NCBI GenBank assembly: GCA_914767715.1
Contig: OU612065.1
Span: forward strand, 33,358,001 to 33,418,000
Length of the DNA: 60,000 nucleotides
Origin: Membranipora membranacea
Lineage: Eukaryota; Bryozoa; Gymnolaemata; Cheilostomatida; Membraniporidae
Direction: 5' to 3'
Shown: piece after piece, positions 22,001-32,148 of the stretch
Numbering within the stretch: the stretch's first letter is position 1
How the letters are laid out: every line of letters begins with the position of its first letter
The notes under the pieces: model-generated
Databases searched by the model: none
Told to the model about the DNA's origin: nothing
Seen by the model: only the letters and a program-made list of their open reading frames with translations
Position numbers and translations under genes: made by a program

Positions 22001-25000
22001 TTATTTTTGATTCAGAATCTGCAGCGTTGAAAACTCATATGGACATAGTTTGGGAAATGATTTTAGTATTTGATAGTCAATTATAGCATTTTCTGCTTGT
22101 TTTGCGGACAATTTGGCAGAATTTTTCATGAGTTTCGTCACTAAAATTGAGATTTATCAACATTCAAGCCTCCAATGATTTGGAAGCCCTGTCTCACAGG
22201 GTTTTCAATGGTGCAGATTCTGAATCAAAAATCATTTTTATCCTTACATAAGCGGTTTTCAAGATAACCCTCTTTCAGCAGGGTTTTCTTATGCGGCGTT
22301 GGTTAAAAGTACCAAACTGGTGAGCTGACAACTCCGAATTGAGGCATAAATGAGAGCTCAGAAAACCGTCTATCACCAGCAAATTAACTGAGCTCAAATT
22401 TCGCGTTAATGTTGAAATCAGTATAGTTCTTTGTTCTTTGTTGTGAAATTTCCCACAGACTACAATTCAAGCCAAAAGGGCACTTTGGATACCTCATTTA
22501 CAAGAGCCATAATTAATTATAGATATCAACTGGGCACGTACACCAAAAATTTTAATATGTAATGATATTTTGCCTCTATATCGTCATTATTATAATGTCA
22601 TGTTGATGTTATAGAGTAGTTAAGTACACAGGGTCCTCCCGTCCTCAGGATGATGATAGTGATGTAGATGAAGTATTCAATGCTGAGGAGGAGAATGAGA
22701 GCTCAGATAGTAACGAGGACCCTGATGATGAAGTGATAATCCACAGTAACAAGAGAGGATCTGTGAGAAAATCTGTCTCTTCATCTCAGCGCAAAACTCC
22801 AGCTAGGAAAGCTACTAAGGTACGGTACCAGCAGGGATCTAATTCATGATATCATTGTTCTCAAAATCAGCAGATAGTATTCATATGAGTTTTTCTTGTT
22901 TGAAGTTCTCTGAATGCCCAGACGACTGCCTGCAAGTTTGTGCGGTTCTCTGAAATTAAAGTGACAAATTATCAATGTTTCTACTTTGAAGTTATCTTCT
23001 CATTGATTTATGTGTTCTGAGAGGGTGCACCAATTGCAGTATAATTCAATAGAGATTGCGATTGAGATGTATCGTGAATTACCCCACTTTTTGTGTGCTT
23101 GTAGTGGGGGAAAGATAAAAGGTTGTAAATTTCAGCAGCAATTTTGAGAAAAGAGTTGTCTTGTTGAAACTTCACAAAGAGTTGACCAAATTGTTCCGTC
23201 CTAGCCAACAAGAAAAAGTAGATTTTGCAAAGACCGACTCATACTTTCAATAATTTGGAAATAATATATGTGATATGAATGTATATTTGTATTTGCCAGA
23301 CTGCCTCCACACCAGGACGGCGAAGTTTAGCAGCCCTCACCCCCTCAGTCCGTGCGAGACAGCAGCCGGTGAGAGAGTCAGAGTCTGTGTTAGAACAGGC
23401 AAGAGCTCAGCTTCATGTTAGTATAGTACCCGACTCTCTACCCTGTAGGGAGGAAGAGTTCGCTAACATACTCAGTTATGTGGAGAGTAAACTACAGAAC
23501 AAAACAGGAGGGTAAGTGTCTCAGTATCTGTTTAATATCAGGGTCTGTGTATCAGTGTCTGAGTATCAGTATAATATCAGTGTCTCAGTATCAGTATAAT
23601 ATCCGTGTCTGAATATCAGTATAATATTAGTGTCTGAGTATCAGTATAATATCAGTGTCTGAGTATCAGTTTAATATCAGGGTCTGTGTATCAGTATAAT
23701 ATCAGTGTCTCAGTATCAGTGTAATATCAGGGTCTATGTATCAGTATAGTATCAGTGTCTGAGTATCAGTATAATATCAGTGTCTCAGTATCAGTATAAT
23801 ATCAGTGTCTCAGTATCAGTATAATATCAGTGTCTCAGTATCAGTAATATATCATTGTCTGAGTATCAGTATAATATCAGTGTCTCAGTATCAGTATAAT
23901 ATCAGTGTCTCAGTATCAGTATAATATCAGTGTCTCAGTATCAGTATAATATCAGTGTCTCAGTATCAGTTTAATATCAGTGTCTCAGTATCAGTATAAT
24001 ATCAGTGTCTCAGTATCAGTTTAATATCAGGGTCTGTGTATCAGTATAATATCAGTGTCTCAGTATCAGTGTAATATCAGGGTCTATGTATCAGTATAAT
24101 ATCAGTGTCTCAGTATCAGTATAGTATCAGGGTCTCAGTATCAGTATAATATCAGTGTCTCAGTATCAGTATAATATCAGTGTCTCAGTATCAGTGTAAT
24201 ATCAGTGTCTCAGTATCAGTATAATATCAGTGTCTCAGTATCAGTATAATATCAGTGTCTCAGTATCAGTATAATATCAGTGTCTCAGTATCAGTATAGT
24301 ATCAGGGTCTCAGTATCAGTATAATATCAGTGTCTCAGTATCAGTATAATATCAGTGTCTCAGTATCAGTGTAATATCAGTGTCTCAGTATCAGTATAAT
24401 ATCAGTGTCTCAGTATCAGTATAATATCAGTGTCTCAGTATCAGTGTAATATCAGTGTCTCAGTATCAGTATAATATCAGTGTCTCAGTATCAGTATAGT
24501 ATCAGGGTCTCAGTATCAGTATAATATCAGTGTCTCAGTATCAGTATAATATCAGTGTCTCAGTATCAGTGTAATATCAGTGTCTCAGTATCAGTATAAT
24601 AGCAGGGTCTCAGTATCAGTATAATATCAGTGTCTCAGTATCAGTATAATATCAGTGTCTCAGTATCAGTATAATATCAGTGTCTCAGTATCAGTATAGT
24701 ATCAGGGTCTCAGTATCAGTATAATATCAGTGTCTCAGTATCAGTATAATATCAGTGTCTCAGTATCAGTGTAATATCAGTGTCTCAGTATCAGTATAAT
24801 ATCAGTGTCTCAGTATCAGTATAGTATCAGTGTCTGAGTATCAGTATAATATCAGTGTCTCAGTATCAGTATAATATCAGTGTCTCAGTATCAGTATAAT
24901 ATCAGTGTCTCAGTATCAGTATAATATCAGTGTCTCAGTATCAGTATAATATCAGTGTCTCAGTATCAGTATAATATCAGTGTCTGAGTATCAGTTTAAT

Positions 25001-28000
25001 ATCAGGGTCTGTGTATCAGTATAATATCAGTGTCTCAGTATCAGTGTAATATCAGGGTCTATGTATCAGTATAATATCAGTGTCTCAGTATCAGTATAGT
25101 ATCAGGGTCTCAGTATCAGTATAATATCAGTGTCTCAGTATCAGTATAATATCAGTGTCTCAGTATCAGTATAATATCAGTGTCTCAGTATCAAATTCTG
25201 TCAAGTTTTACAGATCCTTTGTCATCCAGGCTTGTTCAAAGGTAGAGGATTTTCTTTTATTACGGCAGACATTTGTAGTGACACTTGACATCTCAATTTG
25301 TTTTTGAAAATGTGATAAAAACTTTTCAAAAGCTACATTGACATTGTTTTGTTTTCTTAGGTCGCTCTTAGATTATCCCTTAGCTTTTCGTAATTAATTT
25401 TAGATAATTTAAAGCTTTCAATGCCGCTATCAGAAATTTTATTGACGCTAAGCTTGGGCCTACGCCCTGGCTCCACTGGTATATCCAAACTGTATTCTTA
25501 TAGCTTTGTTCTTTAGTATCTGGTAGATATAATCCAGGAAGGTGTGTGATGATTATGTAGTGTATAGATACTATGTGTAGTTGTGTCCTTCTGTAAGGCT
25601 AGACTGTAGTTTGGCTTGACTGTGTGTAGTAGGTAATGTAAGATGTAATTATGGTATAATGTTGAATGTATAGATTGAAGAGAGGGATTAGCACAACCTT
25701 GCTCTTCGAGTGACAATGAATGAATGAAATAATATCAGTATATGAGTATCAGTATAATATAAGTATCCGAGTATCAGTATAATACCAGTATCCGAGTATC
25801 AGTATAATAGCAGTATCCGAATATCAGTATAAAATCAGTATCTGAATATCAGTATAATATCAGTGTCCGAATATCAGTATAATATCAGTATCCGGATATC
25901 AGTATAATAGCAGTATCCGAATATCAATATAAAATCAGTATCTGAATATCAGTATAATATCAGTGTCCGAATATCAGTATAATGTCAGTATCCGGATATC
26001 AGTATAATATCAGTATCCGAATATCAGTATAATATCAGTATCCGAATATCAGTATAATATCAGTATCCGGATATCAGTATAATATCAGTATCCGAATATC
26101 AGTATCCGAATATCAGTATAATATCAGTATCTGAATATCAGTATAATATCAGTGTCCGAATATCAGTATAATATCAGTATCCGGATATCAGTATAATAGC
26201 AGTATCCGAATATCAATATAAAATCAGTATCTGAATATCAGTATAATATCAGTGTCCGAATATCAGTATAATGTCAGTATCCGGATATCAGTATAATATC
26301 AGTATCCGAATATCAGTATAATATCAGTATCCGAATATCAGTATAATATCAGTATCCGGATATCAGTATAATATCAGTATCCGAATATCAGTATCCGAAT
26401 ATCAGTATCCGAATATCAGTATAATATCAGTGTCCGAATATCAGTATAATGTCAGTATCCGGATATCAGTATAATATCAGTATCCGAATATCAGTATAAT
26501 ATCAGTATCCGAATATCAGTATAATATCAGTATCCGGATATCAGTATAATATCAGTATCCGAATATCAGTATCCGAATATCAGTATAATATCAGTATCCG
26601 AATATCAGTATAAAAGCAGTATCCGGATATCAGTATAATATCAGTGTCTGAATATCAGTATCCGAATATCAGTATAATATCAGTGTCTGAATATCAGTAT
26701 AATATCAGTGTCTGAATATCAGTATAATATCAGTATCCGAATATCAGTATAATATCAGTATAATATCAGTATAATATCAGTGTCTGAATATCAGTATAAA
26801 ATCAGTTTCTGAACCGAATATCAGTAGAATGGCAGTATCCGAATATCAGTATAAAAGCAGTATCCGGATATCAGTATAATATCAGTGTCTGAATATCAGT
26901 ATAATATCAGTATCCGAATATCAGTATAATATCAATGTCCGAATATCAGTATAATATCAGTATCCTAAAATCAGTGTCTGAATATCAGTATAATATCAGT
27001 ATCCGAATATCAGTATAATATCAGTGTCCGAATATCAGTATTAGTACAATATCGTGTTTTTCCGTCATAAATGTATTTTAATATAATATGTTTTTGTGCC
27101 TTTGGTAGATGTTTGTACATATCAGGAGTACCAGGCACTGGTAAAACTGCTACTGTGTATGAGGTGATGAGATACCTGAATGAAGCTCAGGTACAGAGCT
27201 CACTGCCAAAGTACAGATTTGTGGAGATCAATGGTATGAGGCTGACTCAGCCACATCAGGCTTTCGTACAGATTTACAAGGTAAGTTCTCTCTACCATTC
27301 TTATGCTTCATCACATTAGAGGCTGAGAAATGATTCAGCAAAAATGTTCTGATGATTTTTTATAGGAACTTTCAGATGCAGATAAGAAAAATTATGAGTT
27401 TTTGAGCAGTGATCAGAATTTTTCAATGCATTTGAATTTAATGTTTTGGTAGGGTAGGTCACATCTCAATCTTCTGTCATCTATGGCAATGAATGTGCAG
27501 ATATGAACTGTTAAATTATTCATGCCTTTTCTCACCGATGTTTTATTATATTTTTCAGAGTTTGATGAACAGAAAAGTGACGGCTGATCATGCCACGTCT
27601 CTACTGGATACAATGTTCTCTAAGTCTAAGAAACAAGACAGTATAGTCTTACTTGTTGATGAGGTAAATTTGAGGCACACCTATCATTAACACCAGCTAA
27701 GATTGTATCAATAACTCATACAGCTGACATATTTTGAAAACCTTGGTAATATTCAAGGTCCTGGAGAATTCTGCTTAGTTCTTAGCTATAATTCCTATAA
27801 GACAGCTGACACTTTAGTCCTTAACCACACTCCTTTTTTCCATGACCGAACATCCACACTGCATGCCTACATCTCGATTAGCTTTGTTACTGCACACATG
27901 AGCCTTCGTCATTACTAAGTGATGTAATGGTGCTAAGATAAGATAAGAAAAGACATGATAAGATAATCTGTATTTGTTACTAGCATCAAGGATGGAGTAA

Positions 28001-31000
28001 AACTTATTGGCTGACAAGTTTAAAAATTGAATTCTCGCAATTATAAAATTAAAGATTAAATTAAATCAAACCTCATACTAATACCCTCTTTACACGACCA
28101 TCACTCATTCTATCACACTCTGTATTCTACAGCTGGATCTACTGATGACACGTAAGCAGGATGTACTGTATAACTTATTTGATTGGCCGACTAAGCCTGA
28201 CAGCAGACTTATAGTTCTGGCTATAGCTAACACTATGGATCTACCTGAGAGGGTGATGATGAACAGAGTCAGTAGTAGACTGGTATGTACTCTATCAAGT
28301 TCAACCAATTGAATCAAATATTTCTAAATTTTTTAAGCGCCAGAATGACTGCAAGTGAGAGTTTGTGGCATTCTATTATCAAACAAACAAGAGGAATGAT
28401 CAATTATGGAATGCCACAAACTTTTACTTGCTGACATTCCTAAATTCGGGTAACCATATTGTGCTATATCTCATTGTAAAGTTTTCAGCTACCAATTTTC
28501 AATAGCGCCACGTCGAATGCTGTAATGTCATCGTTATACATAATTTGACCGTTAGTGGATTTTTTGCAAAAAAGCGATGCTAGAATCAACATTCTTTCCA
28601 TCATGCTTTCCTTATACTCCTAGTATTATTGCATATTTATACAAAGTATGAGCTTTGAACTTCTCAGGATATCATTCATAAAAAAACCATGTTTTCTCCC
28701 GCTGAAAACCTAACCATAAATTTTTTTCCTGTATTTTAACTGGAATGTTTCATCAGATGCATAATCATAGCAAGTTACACCGTGTCAGAGTGGGGTTTCA
28801 GATTTTGAATACTTTCAAAGGGGCATTTTTTAGCTCATTTATGATTGCTGAATACATATCTTCACCAAATATACTTATTTTAACCCAATGCAAGTTCAAT
28901 AAGAATATATTCTAGAATATTGCCTGGCCAAAAGCAAAAAATAGGAAAGAAAGTTGAAAAAGTTATCTTTTCGTCACCAACCAAGTTGACATGAATACAA
29001 GATTGCATAACCAGGATCTATGAAGGCCGTGACATCGCGTTTTATGACATTACGCAGCTAAAAAATTTTTTTATCCCTGTAGAGTGCCTTTTATTTATAT
29101 ATAAAACAATATACAAATCTAAAAGTATAATGCCTTCCGTATAAAGGATTTATATATTCATATTTATAACCTGGTAGGCTCCTGTTTTTGTTCCCTTTTT
29201 ATAATTGATTACATTTTTCTATTATTCACATACAGGGCTTAAATAGGATGACATTTCAGCCGTACACATTTCAGCAGCTTCAGGAGATTGTGCACTCCAG
29301 GTTATCCGGTATAAGTGCATTTGACCCCGACGCTGTACAACTAGCGTCGAGAAAGGTAACTGTTTAAATGACATTGTAGAAAAACTTATCGAGTTTCCAG
29401 TTTTCAAAGCGATTCTAAATAAAGATTTTGACCTGCTGACTGCTGAAAATTGCATTTTTGTAAATGCTCAATGTCATATTTGGGTACGTTCTATTCCAAA
29501 TTGAAGCTTGCTAAAAAGATATAATTGAAATGTTAACGTAATTGATCTATTGATACACACGTTATTCTGTAATATAACTGCTTGCGTTCGTTTTCCATAC
29601 CTCCCCCACTTCTCATTCAGTATTTCCTGTGTTTGAAGGTTGCCGCTGTCTCAGGAGACGCCCGCAGAGCCCTCGATATTTGTCGAAGATCAACAGAAGT
29701 AGCAGAGGCTAAGGGTGATGCTCAGGTTAACATGATGCATGTGGACAGTGTGTTACAGGAAATGTTCTCATCACCTAAAATAACAGCCATCAGGTTAGAA
29801 AATAAACCGCATCGGAATTCATGTTATAACATAAACTCAAACCTGCCTGCCTTGTCGAGCTTTGTTAGGGAGGGAGAGAAGCCAAACAAGGCTTGTCAAG
29901 ACAGCCTATACAGGGCATGCTAGAGCATTTTAGTTTCTTGCTTTGCTGCGAGGATAGAGAATTTTGGAAAATTAAACCACATTTAATTTAATTAAGTTAC
30001 TATCAATGCGTTGGCAGATGGTCAAAAATCTTGATCTGGTTAAAACATATTGTGATAATGTTTTCATACTATACTACAATATTTAATTCAGTGACTTACA
30101 AAAAGTTGAGCCTGGAAGTAATACATAGGTGTGGCCAAGGGGAGTACATCTTTTCAAGAGCTCGTATTGAAAAACGGCAACAACTAAATATATTTATTGC
30201 ATTGCTCAAAGTGAAAACAATTTGATCCATATCTCCTCATTTAATTCTCTCCAGGCATGCGGATGATATAACAATGTCCTATCTCTATCACAATTGTCAG
30301 TTTTCTTGCGTGTCATTTTATTCATGACAAGCAGTTTTGCGTCAAAAAATTGACATTTTCAAAAGAATTGTATTAAGCTTCAAATTATTGTGATTTAAAT
30401 GTGATTAATCATGGTGGAGGGAGTTTCAGCAGGTCCCACTTTCTATACTCATACAATAAAGTTCCTTTTTTTCTGCAAATATTCGTTGTTTTTTTCACAA
30501 ATTGACATTTCTGGGCTATTATTATGCTTATGTAATTGTTTGGTCTTTGGGAGCCCCATAGGCACATAAAATGACACCAACCCATGACATAGGCTTTTTC
30601 CCAAAGCAAGTGGGAGTATCCTGAAGTTCGCTAAATAACAATCCGTTCCAAAAATGGACTGGAATGTTCCAGAGTGCCTCTCATTGATCACAATCTGCGA
30701 AGGTTTCCCCTTGTAGGAGGGTGCTACAAAACTACAACACACATTACTACACAGCCCTCGTCCCTACTACCTGAACCCATCAGTAGTGCCCTGATAGATA
30801 TTGTTGTTAAAGCCCTGAATTAGTTTCATCGTGAAAAGATCTCTCTTGCACCTAGCCCTCGTCCCTACTATCTGAAACCCTTCAATACAGCCCTGGTTAC
30901 TATCAACACTATTATTCTCATCTTGCAAAGATCTGTATTTTTTCTAATAGGCGAATTATGAATGTTTATAGGAACTTATCATTATATGAGAAGATTGTTA

Positions 31001-31829
31001 TGAAGGCGATAGTAGCAGAGTTCACTCGTAGTGGATTAGAGGAAGCGACTGTGTATCAAGTATTCAGGCATATACCTGCTCTCTGTGCTATGGATAGAAT
31101 GCCTGCTATCAAAATGTCACATGTATGTAAAATTTTTATTAATGTTAATAAATTTTATTATCATAAATGTGGTACATTTCAATAATTTTTTTGTAAAATA
31201 ATCTTGTCACCTTTGAAAGTAGGTAGTATAGTAAATAATTTTGACCCAAACCATTTAGGGCCCATCAAAGTTCTCTGTTTTTAGGGTTCCAAACGCGTGC
31301 CCTTGTTAATGAGTTGTTCATAATTAGGATTTAGTTGATTCTGATTGGAGTTACCTGTCCTTAATAAGCAAATTCTTGGAGTGGTTTGCGGCACAGATAT
31401 CAGGCCTGTCTCCTGCTTCTTATCCACCTCAAATTGTTCTATTCCTTGTACTCAGTTGAGAGGTCCAATTGGCGTCAAAAAAGCTAAAACGTTTATTCAC
31501 TTTAATAAATGTGTGAGTGAAATATTGATGCATGGTGCCACAGTTCCAGTGTGTACAAATTAACTCAGTATCCATCGTGTTCTTTTACTCCTGGTACGGT
31601 CTGAATTGATTATTGATAGGCTTTGTCTCATGTGGTTAGGATAATCTGTCATGTATTTATTTATTATGTTTATATCGGTTTATTGTGATTGTAGGTAAAT
31701 CTAATCTGCACTAATCTAAACAATGTTAAGCTGGCTTTACTGGAGAATAATGGAAGTAATATCTACCAGAGAATCAGATTAAATGTCAGCCAGGATGATG
31801 TACAGTACGCTCTCAGAGACGATAAGTAA
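16012..31829 (+). CDS. ORC1: Origin recognition complex subunit 1
   Basis: Twenty-two exons join in frame: 16012-16040, 16309-16418, 16795-16958, 17254-17394, 17911-18013, 18317-18397, 18697-18750, 19320-19703, 19921-20047, 20188-20283, 20597-20857, 21264-21440, 21645-21797, 22615-22819, 23300-23511, 27109-27280, 27559-27663, 28133-28282, 29236-29355, 29639-29793, 30972-31122, 31695-31829 (about 1094 aa). A BAH domain occupies about 10-150. A long Ser/Lys/Arg-rich linker follows (about 150-735). The AAA+ module has Walker A GVPGTGKT (772-779), Walker B LLVDE|LDLL split by an intron at 858/859, [20 protein letters not shown] with sensor 1 and the arginine-finger region, and sensor 2 [12 protein letters not shown]. 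The winged-helix end is [22 protein letters not shown]1 is the ATPase that nucleates ORC on origins and helps load MCM in G1. The protein is longer than human ORC1 (861 aa from memory), all from the linker. The first exon (MNLDASKKF), the 20188 acceptor (alternative 20197) and the 30972 acceptor (alternative 30951) are uncertain; the alternatives keep the frame. Confidence 0.95.
17660..17677. repeat. Perfect 18-bp palindrome
   Basis: CAGGGAGAATTCTCCCTG is a perfect palindrome in ORC1 intron 4. It is too short to call an element. Confidence 0.6.
21862..22374. mobile_element. Large fold-back (inverted-repeat) element in an ORC1 intron
   Basis: Two arms of about 170 bp (21862-22032 and 22200-22374) are reverse complements with scattered mismatches. 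Matching blocks include TTTTCTGAGCTCT, GCCTCAATTC, CAGTTTGGTACTTTTAACC, CGCCGCATA, GTTATCTTGA, ACCGCTTAT and TTTTTGATTCAGAATCTGCA. About 170 bp of unrelated sequence separates them. No ORF is present. This is a non-autonomous fold-back transposon or a MITE with very long arms, between the exons ending 21797 and starting 22615. Confidence 0.85.
23517..25193. repeat. 25-bp minisatellite array, block 1
   Basis: About 67 tandem copies of a 25-bp unit, TCAGTATAATATCAGTGTCTCAGTA, fill ORC1 intron 15 from just after the exon ending 23511. Variants (TGTAAT, TAGTAT, TTTAAT, GGGTCTATG) recur in a fixed order at several places, for example near 23671, 24021 and 25001, indicating segmental copying of multi-unit blocks. 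Each unit is itself built from two ATATCAGT half-motifs. Confidence 0.97.
25194..25726. other. Non-repeat island between the two minisatellite blocks
   Basis: About 530 bp of unrelated sequence separates the two arrays. Its right end reads TGACAATGAATGAATGAAATA, resembling the tandem-tetranucleotide 3' tail of some LINE/SINE retroposons. The last 280 bp may therefore be a truncated retroposon. That identification is weak. No exon fits here. Confidence 0.45.
25727..27045. repeat. 25-bp minisatellite array, block 2 (variant unit)
   Basis: About 50 copies of the unit ATATCAGTATAATATCAGTATCCGA run up to about 60 bp before the Walker A exon of ORC1. The first 20 bp match the block 1 unit, but TGTCTCAGT is replaced by TATCCGAAT. 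Multi-unit segments repeat: the run near 25860-26110 recurs near 26140-26400 and again near 26420-26580. Confidence 0.97.
28342..28440. repeat. Inverted repeat in an ORC1 intron
   Basis: AGAATGACTGCAAGTGAGAG followed by TTTGTGGCATTCTATTAT pairs with the reverse of ATTATGGAATGCCACAAACTTTTACTTGCTGACATTCC. Arms are about 38 bp with a few mismatches around a roughly 20-nt loop, so it is probably a small MITE. Confidence 0.75.
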
Positions 31830-31940
31830 CCCCAATCCCCCTGATCTGTCACTATGTATCCACCACTGTGTATCAGCCCCCCCCCGGTGTATACGCCTCC
31901 TGTGTAAACGCCCCTTGTTTGTTAACCTGTGCAGGGGTAG

Positions 31941-32068
31941 ATCATGGTTGGTCCGTTTGCCTGCATTCAGAGTTGCTCCCACTCCACTGGTCATGTCGCA
32001 GGTAAAAAGGGTTGACCATTGGAAGGGGAGCAACTGGAATGAAGGCAAATTGGATCAAACTTGTTCTA
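31941..32068. mobile_element. Inverted-repeat element flanked by 12-bp direct repeats
   Basis: The segment GTTGGTCCGTTTGCC...AGTTGCTCCC pairs with the reverse of GGGAGCAACTGG...GGCAAATTGGATC. GTGCAGGGGTAG flanks it on both sides (31929-31940 and 32069-32080), as a target-site duplication would. Its right end, CAAACTTGTTCTAGT, matches the end of the CTAGAACAAG MITE family. It lies in the ORC1 3' UTR. Confidence 0.6.
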
Positions 32069-32142
32069 GTGCAGGGGTAGGGCTGCTTTTTCTGAGGCTC
32101 ACTGAGCCCGTTTCAGTGAAACTGTGATGAATTTTGATACTG

Positions 32143-32148
32143 AATAAA
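32143..32148 (+). terminator. AATAAA polyadenylation signal of ORC1
   Basis: A canonical hexamer lies about 315 bp after the ORC1 stop codon, downstream of the inserted inverted-repeat element. Confidence 0.65.

Noticed and set aside
23517-27045. Regular short repeats suggestive of a CRISPR array
   Set aside because: The 25-bp units are directly contiguous with no unique spacers, and they lie within an intron of an animal gene. This is a minisatellite.
31783-32127. 114-aa ORF downstream of ORC1
   Set aside because: It starts inside the last ORC1 exon in another frame and runs through an inverted-repeat insertion. There is no family match.
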